64,000 nt of DNA. Source: Gammaproteobacteria bacterium (GTDB lineage Bacteria > Pseudomonadota > Gammaproteobacteria > Steroidobacterales > Rariloculaceae). The notes below the pieces were generated by a model that was not told where the DNA came from, ran no database searches, and was given only the letters and a program-made list of their open reading frames with translations. The DNA is taken from contig JAJEGN010000004.1 of the NCBI GenBank assembly GCA_022819855.1, positions 1 through 64,000 on the forward strand, written 5' to 3'. The translations under genes were made by a program, and so were the position numbers. This document shows, in pieces, positions 1 through 8,368 of this stretch (positions are counted from its first letter, which is position 1; every line of letters begins with the position of its first letter).

Positions 1-116
1 TCGGCGATCGCGCGGACCTCCGCGAGTTCCGCTTCGGATACGTGAAATACCGGGTTGCATGCACTCGTCAGCGCCAGAACCGCAACCAGCGCACCGAACT
101 TCAGAGTCATGTTCAT
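1..116 (-). CDS. Lipoprotein, N-terminal part (runs off the window edge)
   Basis: The minus strand opens with ATG at 116 and reads on to base 1. The 38 visible residues start with a short hydrophobic signal, FGALVAVLALTSAC, ending in a lipobox (LTSAC) with the cysteine at residue 20. This predicts a lipid-anchored envelope protein. A weak GGGAC stretch lies upstream of the start. A second ATG two codons later (position 110) is an alternative start. The rest of the protein is outside the window, so no function can be given. It lies downstream of the trimeric autotransporter gene on the same strand, but a terminator separates them, so it is probably transcribed on its own. Confidence 0.6.
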   Translation of the reverse strand, partial: MNMTLKFGALVAVLALTSACNPVFHVSEAELAEVRAIA

Positions 117-149
117 GTTTTGTCCCACATAAGAACGCCCGCAAAAGGC

Positions 150-189
150 AAAAAAGAGCCCCACGCATAGAGATTCTATGGTGGGGCTC
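150..189 (-). terminator. Rho-independent terminator of the trimeric autotransporter gene
   Basis: On the minus strand a long hairpin (189-156) is followed by six T residues (155-150). The outer stem is nine pairs (GAGCCCCAC with GTGGGGCTC). A single bulged base is followed by six more pairs (CATAGA with TCTATG) around a 3-nt loop. It begins about 50 bases after the stop codon at 240. Confidence 0.85.
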
Positions 190-239
190 CTGGTTACTTC
201 AATTCCCAAGCCGGGGCAACCGGGAATCGAACTCCTTGG

Positions 240-2525
240 CTACTGGCCGATAGCGAAGCTGATGCCTGCGCCCGCGCCGGTCTCGCCACCCGAGCTCGAC
301 ACGCCAATCTGGAAGTTGATCCGCTCGCCGCCGTACTGGTAGCCGACCGCAAAGGCCGACTCGCCGTCGAACGAACCGACGCCGAGCGAGACGCCGTTGC
401 CCTGGACGGCGGGCATGGACGCCATGGCGATACCCGCCGCGACACCGGCCTTCACGACCTCCATTTCGTCGACGAGGCCTGAGATCTGCTGCGTGTGCAT
501 GCTCAGCGTGGACGAGTTGGCCGAGATGGCGCTCGCGTTGGCCGAGATCATGCCGGCGTGGTCCATGAGCATCGCTGCGTTGGCGCCGATCGCGGCAGTG
601 TTCGTCTCGATCATGCCGCGGTTTTCCATGATATTCATGGCGTTACCCGCGATGTTCTCGGCGTTCATGGCGATGTTGCCCGTGTTCGTCGCAATGTTCG
701 CGGCATTCGCCATGCTCCGCGCCTCATTGAGGTCGATGCGGGTGTTACCCATGTCGTCAGCCGTGCCTTCGCCCGTCACAGGATCCATACCGATCTCGCC
801 AGCGAGATTGTCGATGTACTCCTTCTTTTGCATGAGCTTCATCTCGATCTCGGCGATCTTGCCGTCTTCACCGGTCAGCCCGTCGGTCGCCGCCTTCGCG
901 GCGTCTGCCGCATCCTTCGCATCCTTGGCGGTGCTGTAGGTGGTCGAGATGGCGTCGATCAGCGCCTGCCCATCGTCGTCGGCAGGATTGTCCATCCCAT
1001 TCGGGAGCGTTTCGTCTTCCAACAGAGCCTGCAGGAGCACCGACGCGGGATTGGTTTCATCGCCTACCAGATCCTGGTGAGCCTGAAGAGCACCCTGGGC
1101 TCGCATAAGTGCTTTGCCTGCATCCTCCGCTGCCTTGGTCACGCTCTCCGGGGCCTCGCCTTCGTCAAACTCGGCGGCAAGCGCATCGGCCGCGTCCTTC
1201 TCATATTGGCGAAGATCAACGACCTGCTGCAGGAACGTTCCGGGAGCCTTCATCGCGTCGTGAACGGCATTCCTGGCGTTTTCCAATTGGGTCACTGCCG
1301 AACGAACCCTGTCGGCTGCCGAGCGTCTCTTGCCAATTTCCGTGTCGTATGTCCGCAGAACGCTGGTAACCGTGACCTCTGGGGTCGTGCCATCGTCGCT
1401 ATCGTGGTTGTACGAGTAGTTCTTCGCCCGGATCACGTTTGTCAGGCGTCTTTGTTCGGTTGAGACGTAATCACGGGCAGCCGTGACGCGACGCAGCGTT
1501 TCCTGGAGTTCGGGAAGGTTGGTGACTTCGTTTCTCGTGCCTTCTGCCACATGTTTTGCCGCAGCGTCGACGATATCGTTCCACTGGTCGAGATACGAGG
1601 CGATGTTTCCGAGCGTTACGATGTCACCGGATACCGTTGCAGTTGTCACTGCCGTCGCTCCGGAGCCTGTCGTCGTCGTCGCCTTTTTTAGCGTACCTCC
1701 AGTGGTGAAAGCACCATCTAATGCGTCCAAAAAGACACTCGAAAACTCACCGTCGTCGCCGACCGCTGCTTCCGTGGTACTTCCGGTACCAACTCCAGCA
1801 ACGAAACCCGTAACGGAAGCGTCGAAAGCAATGTCCTGGAAACCTTCGACGCCCCGCCTGCCGCCAAAGTCGCCAATGACCTCGTCGTCATTGGGGGCGG
1901 TGGGTGTACCGGTGTCGGCAGTGTAGCCAACGAGGTCGGGGTTTTCGCTAGCGCCGGTTCCTGGACGGACGGCGATTGCATCGTACGTTGCCTTCGCTGC
2001 CGAGTACGTCCCAGTGGTGGCTCTGACCACGTCGTTGTAGTCGGTGATTGCCTTCCGGGCAGTCGCTTGGCGGTCGTACTGCGTGTACAGGGCCTCAAAG
2101 ACCGGGCCGCCGAAGGCATCGCGCGCAGCCTTCTTCTCGACATAGTTCTCGACCGCAACAGGATCGGGATCTTCGCCAACAGTCAAAGTCCTCGCCGCGG
2201 CCGCATCGTCGTAAAGACTCTTGGCCTTGTCGAACTGGCTCCCTACCGCGTTGCGGTCGCAGGCCGTACCAGCTTCCACGACGCCCACCAAGTTGCCCGG
2301 GGTCGCGATCTCGGGGTAGTCCTTCAGCGCATCATCGAGACGGGTCGAGGTGGAGAAACGAGTCGGTAGCGTCACCTGCGTGGGAATCGCCGTCGTACAG
2401 TCCGTTGCCCCGTCATAAAGGTTCGGCGCCGGGATCTGATCCTGCGCATGCGCGCCCTGACCGACTACCAGGCCTCCCAGCATAAACGTCAAGGCCGAAA
2501 GGCCTACCCTAGTCAACCATTTCAT
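240..2525 (-). CDS. Trimeric autotransporter adhesin (YadA-like)
   Basis: The 761-residue protein starts with a Sec signal (cleavage after about GAHAQ, residue 28). The long, mostly helical, Ala/Asp/Glu-rich passenger region runs to about residue 590. Residues about 595-660 form a stalk of short repeats built on N-xx-I spacing (NTGNIAMNAENIAGNA, then several SANAS-type turns), as in trimeric coiled coils. The last 90 or so residues match the YadA anchor: a VKAGVAAGIAMASMP helix, four amphipathic strands and a C-terminal IGQ. Proteins of this family form homotrimers whose anchors assemble one outer-membrane barrel and often mediate adhesion. AGGAG at 2534-2538 supports the start. No head domain of known type was recognised. 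The gene is divergent from the integrase. Confidence 0.85.
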   Translation of the reverse strand: MKWLTRVGLSALTFMLGGLVVGQGAHAQDQIPAPNLYDGATDCTTAIPTQVTLPTRFSTSTRLDDALKDYPEIATPGNLVGVVEAGTACDRNAVGSQFDKAKSLYDDAAAARTLTVGEDPDPVAVENYVEKKAARDAFGGPVFEALYTQYDRQATARKAITDYNDVVRATTGTYSAAKATYDAIAVRPGTGASENPDLVGYTADTGTPTAPNDDEVIGDFGGRRGVEGFQDIAFDASVTGFVAGVGTGSTTEAAVGDDGEFSSVFLDALDGAFTTGGTLKKATTTTGSGATAVTTATVSGDIVTLGNIASYLDQWNDIVDAAAKHVAEGTRNEVTNLPELQETLRRVTAARDYVSTEQRRLTNVIRAKNYSYNHDSDDGTTPEVTVTSVLRTYDTEIGKRRSAADRVRSAVTQLENARNAVHDAMKAPGTFLQQVVDLRQYEKDAADALAAEFDEGEAPESVTKAAEDAGKALMRAQGALQAHQDLVGDETNPASVLLQALLEDETLPNGMDNPADDDGQALIDAISTTYSTAKDAKDAADAAKAATDGLTGEDGKIAEIEMKLMQKKEYIDNLAGEIGMDPVTGEGTADDMGNTRIDLNEARSMANAANIATNTGNIAMNAENIAGNAMNIMENRGMIETNTAAIGANAAMLMDHAGMISANASAISANSSTLSMHTQQISGLVDEMEVVKAGVAAGIAMASMPAVQGNGVSLGVGSFDGESAFAVGYQYGGERINFQIGVSSSGGETGAGAGISFAIGQ

Positions 2526-2804
2526 GTCATTTGCTCCTAACGGTCTTGGTTGTACAAACGCAAAAGGCCGCTGCCCCTGCGAGCGTGTGAAAGAACCGAT
2601 GTGATATGCCCCAAAACCGAGCCTCGTGTTGTCATGGCATCACGGTCACGATCACGGAACCATATTCTTGCGTTGTTGAGCAGTTTCGGATCATCTATGC
2701 TGTATACACAAGTACTTAAGAAAGAAAGCCCCTGACATCCTGAGGGGTAGGTCAGGACACTTTCGCCCATATGTTGTATAAGAGGGTTTTTTGAGGGGCA
2801 GTTT
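2526..2804. other. Divergent intergenic region, autotransporter / integrase
   Basis: This 279-bp region is less GC-rich than its surroundings and must carry both divergent promoters. A small inverted repeat (CCTGAC ... GTCAGG, about 2732-2757) lies upstream of the integrase start and could be an operator or a recombinase site. TGTATA-like hexamers are present, but no clear promoter could be chosen. No gene was recognised here. Confidence 0.4.
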
Positions 2805-3983
2805 GTGGGGCAAGGAAAACTAACGATAAGGAAGGTTCGGGCGATCAAGGATCCCGGGCTCTACGGCGACGGGAACACGCTGTACCTCCGGGTCGCCCCC
2901 GGTGGCTCCAAGCAGTGGGTGCAGCGGGTTGTGATCAACGGCAGGCGCTGCGACATCGGGCTCGGCGGCTGCGCATGGGTCACGCTGGCCGAGGCACGGG
3001 AAATGGCGTACGAGAACAGGAGGCTCGCACGCCGGGGCGGCGACCCGCTGGCCGCCAAACGCCAGGGCAAGGTTCCGCGGTTTCGCCAGGCCGCCGAACT
3101 CACCCACGATTCATTGCGCCCTCGCTGGCGCAACGAAAAGGTTGCGGCGAACTGGATTCAGCAGCTCGAACGGCACGCCTTTCGGCGGCTCGGAAAAATC
3201 CCGGTCGACAGGATCACGCAACAGGACATCCTCGATGTCCTCAAGCCGATCTGGACGGCGAAGCCGGAAACGGCCAGACGGGTCAGGCGGAATATCCGCA
3301 CGACCCTGAAGTGGTGCCAGGCGCACGGGTTCGTCAATTTCAACGCCGCGGGCGAAGGCATCGATGGCGCGCTGCCGCGGATGCCGGCGTTCAAGAAACA
3401 CCTGCGGGCGCTCCCGTACAAGGAGGTGTCCGAAGCGATGAACATCATCGACCGGTGCGGCGCCGCACCGTCAGCGAAACTTGCGTTGCGTTTCGTGATC
3501 CTGACGGCCGTCCGCTCCGGCGAGGTGCGTGGAGCGACCTGGTCGGAGATGGACGTTGAAGACCGTGTGTGGCGAATTCCGGGGGAGCGGATGAAAACGG
3601 GCGCCGAACACAGGGTTCCGCTCAGCGAAGCGGCCCTCGACGTACTCGAGCGGGCGAAAGCTCTCAGCGGCGGCGGTTTCGTGTTCCCGTCACCCGTTCG
3701 CACCGGCCGGCCGCTGTCGGATGCCACGCTCCCCAACCTGCTTCGGACCACGGGGCTCGCGACGCGCACGACAGTCCATGGTTTCCGGTCGAGCTTCCGC
3801 GACTGGTGTGCCGATACCGGCGAACCGAGGGAGATTGCGGAGGCTGCGCTGGCGCACAGCGTCGGCGGCGTCGAAGGCGCCTACTTTCGTTCGGACCTGT
3901 TCGAGCGCCGGCGCCGGTTGATGGACGCCTGGGCGAGCTATCTCGTTCGTTCGCACGCCAAGGTCGTGGCCTTGCGTCGATAA
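2805..3983 (+). CDS. Tyrosine recombinase / phage-type integrase
   Basis: The 392-residue protein has the layout of P4-like integrases: an N-terminal arm-binding domain of the DUF4102 type (YGDGNTLYLRV, residues about 20-90), a core-binding helical domain (about 100-200) and a C-terminal catalytic domain. The catalytic set is visible: Arg in TAVRSGEVRG, HGFR with His and Arg, then LAHS and the Tyr in VEGAYFRSD. It should catalyse site-specific integration or excision of a mobile element. GTG at 2805 is preceded by GAGGGGC at a good distance. No tRNA gene is adjacent, and no matching att pair for it could be identified. It heads the stretch of toxin-antitoxin modules. Confidence 0.88.
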   Translation: MGQGKLTIRKVRAIKDPGLYGDGNTLYLRVAPGGSKQWVQRVVINGRRCDIGLGGCAWVTLAEAREMAYENRRLARRGGDPLAAKRQGKVPRFRQAAELTHDSLRPRWRNEKVAANWIQQLERHAFRRLGKIPVDRITQQDILDVLKPIWTAKPETARRVRRNIRTTLKWCQAHGFVNFNAAGEGIDGALPRMPAFKKHLRALPYKEVSEAMNIIDRCGAAPSAKLALRFVILTAVRSGEVRGATWSEMDVEDRVWRIPGERMKTGAEHRVPLSEAALDVLERAKALSGGGFVFPSPVRTGRPLSDATLPNLLRTTGLATRTTVHGFRSSFRDWCADTGEPREIAEAALAHSVGGVEGAYFRSDLFERRRRLMDAWASYLVRSHAKVVALRR

Positions 3984-4040
3984 GGATGGGGCTCGCGATC
4001 TGTTCGCTGCAGTAACGGGTTTTCTTCAACTCGTCGGCGA

Positions 4041-4128
4041 TGCTGCACAGGGCGAATGAGCTGCGCGAGGCGTACGGCCGATGATTGCGCGAATCTCCCA
4101 CAACTGCTCAAGAACACCGATTGGCTTG
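4041..4128 (+). repeat. 88-bp duplicated segment, left copy
   Basis: This segment aligns without gaps to 5595-5682 with 75 of 88 bases identical by eye. Its first part reads as the end of a coding frame (RANELREAY, two more residues, then TGA). The two copies are in the same orientation and enclose both vapBC-like modules, so they look like the scar of a duplication or cassette insertion. The surrounding 3984-4195 holds no complete gene. Confidence 0.8.
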
Positions 4129-4195
4129 CCGCCGCTGCGTGCAATACGGTATAGCGACGCTTGACGCCGCACGGGCTCGGGCATAGGCTTGGCAT

Positions 4196-4459
4196 ATGCG
4201 CAGAGCAAAACCCAACCGAACGACGCCGGTTCGCCATGCGCGGCTCTTCCGTAACGGTCGAAACCAGGCTGTTCGAATTCCACGGGAGTTTGAATTGGCC
4301 GCAGACGAGGTGATCATCTTCAGAGACGACGACCGCTTGGTGCTCGAGCCTGTGAGCCGGAACCGGTCGCTGCGGGAGGTCCTGTCCGAACTGCCTTCCC
4401 TCGATGAGCGATTGCCGACAATCGCCGACCCGCCGGTAGAACCGGAAGACATTTTTTGA
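4196..4459 (+). CDS. vapB: VapB-type antitoxin
   Basis: The 87-residue protein carries an AbrB/SpoVT-like DNA-binding motif (ARLFRNGRNQAVRIPREF, residues about 15-32), which is the classic VapB N-terminus, followed by an acidic tail that should wrap around the toxin. It ends one base before the vapC start. VapB proteins neutralise VapC and repress their own operon. The conserved motif begins about 13 residues in, so the ATG at 4196 gives a slightly long N-terminus. No strong ribosome-binding site was seen. Confidence 0.85.
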   Translation: MRRAKPNRTTPVRHARLFRNGRNQAVRIPREFELAADEVIIFRDDDRLVLEPVSRNRSLREVLSELPSLDERLPTIADPPVEPEDIF

Positions 4460-4460
4460 C

Positions 4461-4865
4461 GTGCCGGAAGTTCGGTACATGCTCGACACAAACATCGTGT
4501 CCGAGCTGATACGGTGGCCCCAGGGGTCCGTTGCGGGACGCGCGGCAGGCCTGGAGCAGGGCAGCCTGGCCATAAGCGTCATCGTTGCGGCGGAACTGCG
4601 CTACGGCGTCGCGCGACGGGGATCGAACCGCCTCGCGAAACAACTCGAGGCGGTGTTGTCCGCTCTCCCGACGCTACCGCTGGCGGAACCGGCGGATCGG
4701 CATTACGGCATGATTCGCAGCGAACTTGAACGGCGCGGTAGCCCGATCGGGCACAATGACCTGCTCATCGCGGCTCACGCGCGCGCGCTTGGCGCAACGC
4801 TTGTGACGAAGAACGTTGGCGAGTTCAGCCGTGTTCCGGACCTGAAGGTCGAGGATTGGGGATGA
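4461..4865 (+). CDS. vapC: VapC-type PIN-domain ribonuclease toxin
   Basis: The 134-residue single PIN domain begins YMLDTNIVSEL, in which the Asp is the first metal ligand. Later acidic residues (for example in GHNDLLIAAHA and LKVEDWG) fit the PIN active site. VapC toxins are Mg-dependent endoribonucleases, often cutting tRNA. It starts with GTG one base after the vapB stop, so the pair is translationally linked. It belongs to the class with MLDTN ... HNDLLIAAHAR motifs and is clearly different from the second PIN protein at 5164. Confidence 0.88.
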   Translation: MPEVRYMLDTNIVSELIRWPQGSVAGRAAGLEQGSLAISVIVAAELRYGVARRGSNRLAKQLEAVLSALPTLPLAEPADRHYGMIRSELERRGSPIGHNDLLIAAHARALGATLVTKNVGEFSRVPDLKVEDWG

Positions 4866-4921
4866 GCTACGGCCAATGACACGGAGATGACATGTTGAAC
4901 GGCCAGTCGTGCTAGAGTCGT

Positions 4922-4931
4922 AAAACGTTTT
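4922..4931. promoter_or_regulatory. Palindrome upstream of the AbrB-type antitoxin
   Basis: AAAACGTTTT is a perfect 10-bp palindrome 20 bases before the antitoxin start at 4952. It is a plausible autoregulatory operator, but a short AT palindrome can occur by chance. Confidence 0.35.
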
Positions 4932-4951
4932 TCTGATCGATGGTGAGCACC

Positions 4952-5161
4952 ATGCAGCAGGTGAAGGTGTCCCCCAAGTTCCAGGTAGTCATCCCCAAGG
5001 CAGTGCGCGAGTCTCTCGGAATCCAGCCCGGCCAGCGGCTGCAGGTCGTCCCCTACGGAGAGCGTATCGAGTTGGTGCCGGTGCGCGAGATCGGCGAGAT
5101 GAGAGGGTTTCTCGCCGGCATGGATCCGAAGTTAGAGCGTGAAGCCGATCGTGAATTCTGA
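4952..5161 (+). CDS. AbrB/MazE-family antitoxin
   Basis: The 69-residue protein begins MQQVKVSPKFQVVIPKAVRE, the typical swapped-hairpin AbrB DNA-binding motif, with GIQPGQRLQVV following. The short C-terminal part should bind the partner toxin. ATG at 4952 is preferred over ATG at 4940 because GGTGAG sits at the right distance and the family motif starts at once. The stop lies two bases before the next start, so it forms a second TA operon with the PIN protein at 5164. Confidence 0.83.
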   Translation: MQQVKVSPKFQVVIPKAVRESLGIQPGQRLQVVPYGERIELVPVREIGEMRGFLAGMDPKLEREADREF

Positions 5162-5163
5162 TC

Positions 5164-5559
5164 GTGGCCGCGAACGCGTTCAATCTGGTCGATTCCTCGG
5201 GTTGGATCGAGTTCTTTGTCGACGGTCCGAACGCCAACGCGTTCGCCGATCCGCTCGCCGACGCCAGCCGGCTCGTGGTCCCGACGGTGAGCGTCTACGA
5301 GGTCTTTCGGGTCGTTCTGCGACAACGCGGTGAGGACGATGCACTGCGCGCGGCGGCCTTGATGAGCCGCGATCGGGAGATTCCGCTGTCGTCAGCGCTC
5401 GCCCTGGAGGCGGCGCGACTCGCGCACGAATGGGGCCTGGCCATGGCCGACGGCATTATCCTGGCGACGGCGCGACTCACCAGAGCGACGCTGTGGACCC
5501 AGGATGTCGACTTTGAAGGGATGCCCGACGTCATGTACGTTCCGAAGGTTCTGGCCTGA
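5164..5559 (+). CDS. PIN-domain ribonuclease toxin, second module
   Basis: The 131-residue protein shows a PIN fold signature: FNLVDSSGWIEFF near the start (first catalytic Asp), an inner acidic residue in VSVYEVFR, then LAMADGIILATAR and TLWTQDVDF near the end. It is expected to be a metal-dependent endoribonuclease inhibited by the AbrB-type protein just upstream. Its start is GTG. Its sequence motifs differ from those of the VapC at 4461, so the two modules were probably acquired separately rather than by tandem duplication. Confidence 0.85.
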   Translation: MAANAFNLVDSSGWIEFFVDGPNANAFADPLADASRLVVPTVSVYEVFRVVLRQRGEDDALRAAALMSRDREIPLSSALALEAARLAHEWGLAMADGIILATARLTRATLWTQDVDFEGMPDVMYVPKVLA

Positions 5560-5594
5560 CCCAATCGCGCCGGCGATTCACGACCTCAAGGCGC

Positions 5595-5682
5595 TGCTGC
5601 GCCGGGCGAACGAGCTGCGCGAGGCGTACAGCCAATGACCGCGCGAATCTCCCATAACTACCCAAATACACCGGTTGGCTTG
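5595..5682 (+). repeat. 88-bp duplicated segment, right copy
   Basis: This is the partner of 4041-4128 (75 of 88 positions identical, no gaps). The frame entering this copy reads HDLKALLRRANELREAYSQ and stops, which looks like the tail of a lost gene. It lies between the second PIN toxin and the small coiled-coil gene. Confidence 0.8.
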
Positions 5683-5700
5683 AGATTTCCGCGTGCTACG

Positions 5701-6018
5701 ATGGCGTGCATGTCGCCGGAAATGTACACGATCATCAGCGTCGCCATCGGTCTCGCCGCGCTCATTCTCAACGGCCAACGTGGGTTATGGGCACTGCGAA
5801 AGGAACTGAACGAGCTGCGCAGCGAAGTGCACCGGGAGTTCGCGGCGGTTCGCAAGGAGTTCGCAGCGGTTCGCAAGGAATTCGTAGCCGTACGGGCGGA
5901 AATCGCGGCGGTTCGGGAGCAAGTCGCCGCACTCGCCGAACGCGTGGCTCGCCTGGAGGGCGTCATTCCGGGTCCCCGCGATTTTGCCCGCGATACCGGC
6001 ACGGGCAACAGGACGTAA
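5701..6018 (+). CDS. Small membrane-anchored coiled-coil protein
   Basis: From ATG 5701 the product is 105 residues: a single membrane helix (YTIISVAIGLAALIL, residues about 8-22) followed by a charged coiled coil. The coil is built from 7-residue units of the type REFAAVRK, repeated about six times with nearly identical DNA (about 21-bp units). The tail is short and glycine/arginine-rich. The upstream ATG at 5635 lies inside the duplicated segment and is less likely. No enzymatic motif is present. Such proteins are common but uncharacterised; a membrane scaffold role is only a guess. It overlaps the next gene by 35 bases. Confidence 0.6.
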   Translation: MACMSPEMYTIISVAIGLAALILNGQRGLWALRKELNELRSEVHREFAAVRKEFAAVRKEFVAVRAEIAAVREQVAALAERVARLEGVIPGPRDFARDTGTGNRT

Positions 6019-8305
6019 CGCGAGACCTGCCATAAGCGAACACCAGCGAAAACGATCGTCTTTCGGGCGGAGCATCCTGGCCCTCGGGTCGCTGGCGCTC
6101 TGCGCGCTGCTCATGCCGGCCGGCGGCGCGCAGGCGACGGTCGCCTGGACGTACGCGCCGGAACTCAGGCGGCTGGATGTCGACGGCAACGAACTGCCCG
6201 CGGGGGAGGTCGATGTCGAACGCGACGGGGTTCTGCGCATCGGCCTGTATGTCACCGTCTCGGCAGACGGTGCGGGATCGGCCGGCGACGCCCTCGGCTT
6301 CGAGTCCTTTCTCGGGGCGATCCACTTCTCCAGCGACGAAATGGCGCCGGCCGACATCGCCGCCATCGTCCGCTCGCTTCGCGAAGGCCGCGGCTGGGAA
6401 CGGCGCCTGGCGAACACGTCCTTCGAGCCCGCCGCGGACGGCTGGCTGGGTCCCGCGCAGGAGAGCGAGCACGAGACGAGCTGGATCTCGTTCTGGTCCG
6501 ACCCGACCACCACACAGGGCGAACATCGCGGGGCATGGTGCGCGGCCGATGGCGGGTCCTGCCGCGTCTTTGTCGGCATATTGAGCGTGCCGGTCGCGGA
6601 ACTGCCGCTCGACGCCTCGGGCAGCCTGTCGCTGCGCCTCGGCAGCGTCGCTTCGCCCGACCAGCCTGCGGAGGTCGGCTCGATGTTCGGCCGCGCCGAC
6701 GAGAGCGTCCTTGGCAGCAACTCGATTACTTACGGCATTTGTCCATCGTCGGGCTGCGCGACTGTCGCCGATGCCGAAGACGGCCCCGACCTGGAGTCCC
6801 GTGGCGTCGCCATGAAGTACGCGCTCGCCGGATTCGGCCGCGCCGTCGGCGGCAACGTCATCGAGATGATCGGCCAGCGCGGCGCCATGCGCGATGTCGA
6901 GATCGTCGAATCCTACGTCGCCGTCGGCGGACGGCAGCTCGACCTCGACGCGCTCGGCTTCGGCGAAGGCGGCGGCGGCGGGCTGTCCGCCTGGGTCAAC
7001 GGCGCACTGGACTTCGCCGGCGTCGATCTCGACAGCGATCAGGGCCTGTTCTGGGAGGCCGCACAGGCGGCCGGGATATCGTCCGGCCGGCTGAATCTCG
7101 ATCTTCTGCCCGACGTCGGCGACCTGCTGCGCGGCAGCTCGTTCGAGATGCCGCTCGGCGGCGGGAGCAACGGCGAACCGAGCCGTTGGACGCTCTGGGG
7201 CGTCGGCGGCTCCATGTCGGCGTTCCAGGGCCGTCCCGAGGAACGGTTTTCGATGGACGGCGAAGTGTTTGCGGGTCACCTCGGGCTCGACTACCGCGTC
7301 AACGACACGCTCCTGGCGGGGACCATCGTCAGCCGCAGCAGCGGCGACGTCGACTACCGCTTCAGCGGTCCGGTCGGCGACGACGGCGGCGTGCGGATGG
7401 ATCTCACGAGCGCGCATCCCTACGCGCATTGGGAGCCCGTTGCAGGGCTCACGGTCTGGGGCTCGCTGGGCTTCGGACGCGGCAGCGCGACGCTCGCCGA
7501 CGACAAGGGCGAGGCGGAGACGGACATCTCCATGACAATGCTCGCGCTCGGCTCGCGCCGCGAACTCATGTCCGTGGGCCGAATCGATCTCGCGATGAAG
7601 GCCGACGCGTTCCTGGTGCAGATGCAGTCCGACGAGCGCGAATTCCTGCCCGGTGTGGCGGCGGAGACCTCACGCCTGCGGCTGGTGCTCGAGGGCAGCC
7701 GCAACTTCTCCTTCGCAAACGGTTCCTCGCTGACCGGCAGCCTCGAGCTCGGCGGCCTTGCCGACGCCGGCGACGCGGAAACCGGAACCGGCGCCGAGCT
7801 CGGCGCGGGCTTCGCGTACATGCATCCCGTGGGACTCGCCATCCAGGCGCGCGGCCACGTGCTGCTTGCACACGAAGCAAGCGAGTTCCAGCAGTGGGGC
7901 GGCGGCCTCACGGTCAACTTCGATGCCGGCGAACAGGGCAAGGGCCTGTTCTTCGCCTTCGCGCCAACCTGGGGCACGCCGTCCACGGGTGCGGAGGGCA
8001 TGTGGAACGGCACGCGGGCCACGCAGGCCGTGCTCGCAACCGGCGGCGCACCACTCGGCATGCACGTTGACACGCGCGTCGGCTACGGAATGATCCTCTC
8101 GAACGGGGGCGGCCAGTTGATGCTGTTCAGCGAGGTCGGCCAGCCCGACGCCGGCCCCTCCCACCTGCGCTTCGGCACGCAACTCGCCCGCCTCAGGACC
8201 AACGGCTCGCAGCTCGACCTCGAGCTCTACGGCGAACGCATCAACCCCATCCTCGACGAAGACCCGACCTACGGCATCATGCTCAACGCCCGCGGGCGGT
8301 TCTGA
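5984..8305 (+). CDS. Autotransporter beta-domain protein
   Basis: The 773-residue protein has a hydrophobic signal at residues about 28-49 (SILALGSLALCALLMPAGGAQA), which implies an extended N-terminus or a start further in. Residues about 50-260 form the exported passenger, with no recognised domain. From about residue 400 there are regular amphipathic strands (RWTLWGVGGSMSAFQG, LGLDYRVNDTLLAG, and many more) ending in NARGRF with a terminal Phe, as in the autotransporter barrel. It should sit in the outer membrane (type Va secretion). The last 13 codons are duplicated exactly at 10033-10072, on the far side of hipBA. Confidence 0.8.
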   Translation: MPAIPARATGRNARPAISEHQRKRSSFGRSILALGSLALCALLMPAGGAQATVAWTYAPELRRLDVDGNELPAGEVDVERDGVLRIGLYVTVSADGAGSAGDALGFESFLGAIHFSSDEMAPADIAAIVRSLREGRGWERRLANTSFEPAADGWLGPAQESEHETSWISFWSDPTTTQGEHRGAWCAADGGSCRVFVGILSVPVAELPLDASGSLSLRLGSVASPDQPAEVGSMFGRADESVLGSNSITYGICPSSGCATVADAEDGPDLESRGVAMKYALAGFGRAVGGNVIEMIGQRGAMRDVEIVESYVAVGGRQLDLDALGFGEGGGGGLSAWVNGALDFAGVDLDSDQGLFWEAAQAAGISSGRLNLDLLPDVGDLLRGSSFEMPLGGGSNGEPSRWTLWGVGGSMSAFQGRPEERFSMDGEVFAGHLGLDYRVNDTLLAGTIVSRSSGDVDYRFSGPVGDDGGVRMDLTSAHPYAHWEPVAGLTVWGSLGFGRGSATLADDKGEAETDISMTMLALGSRRELMSVGRIDLAMKADAFLVQMQSDEREFLPGVAAETSRLRLVLEGSRNFSFANGSSLTGSLELGGLADAGDAETGTGAELGAGFAYMHPVGLAIQARGHVLLAHEASEFQQWGGGLTVNFDAGEQGKGLFFAFAPTWGTPSTGAEGMWNGTRATQAVLATGGAPLGMHVDTRVGYGMILSNGGGQLMLFSEVGQPDAGPSHLRFGTQLARLRTNGSQLDLELYGERINPILDEDPTYGIMLNARGRF
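8266..8305 (+). repeat. Exact 40-bp direct repeat, left copy (autotransporter 3' end)
   Basis: These 40 bases, which code for the last residues (TYGIMLNARGRF) and the stop of the autotransporter, recur without a mismatch at 10033-10072 in the same orientation. The two copies enclose exactly the hipBA module. Confidence 0.95.
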
Positions 8306-8368
8306 GAAACCGCTTCTTGTGCTCGCGTCCCTTGCGTAGATCCGGAAGTTCGGACCACGCGCCGCCGT

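Noticed and set aside
200..235. tRNA-like T-arm (GGAGTTCGATTCCCGG) on the minus strand
   Set aside because: No acceptor, D or anticodon stem can be built around it and it follows directly after an autotransporter stop codon.
5635..5700. Upstream start of the coiled-coil gene
   Set aside because: This part lies in the 88-bp duplicated segment, whose other copy is not coding, so the start was placed at 5701.
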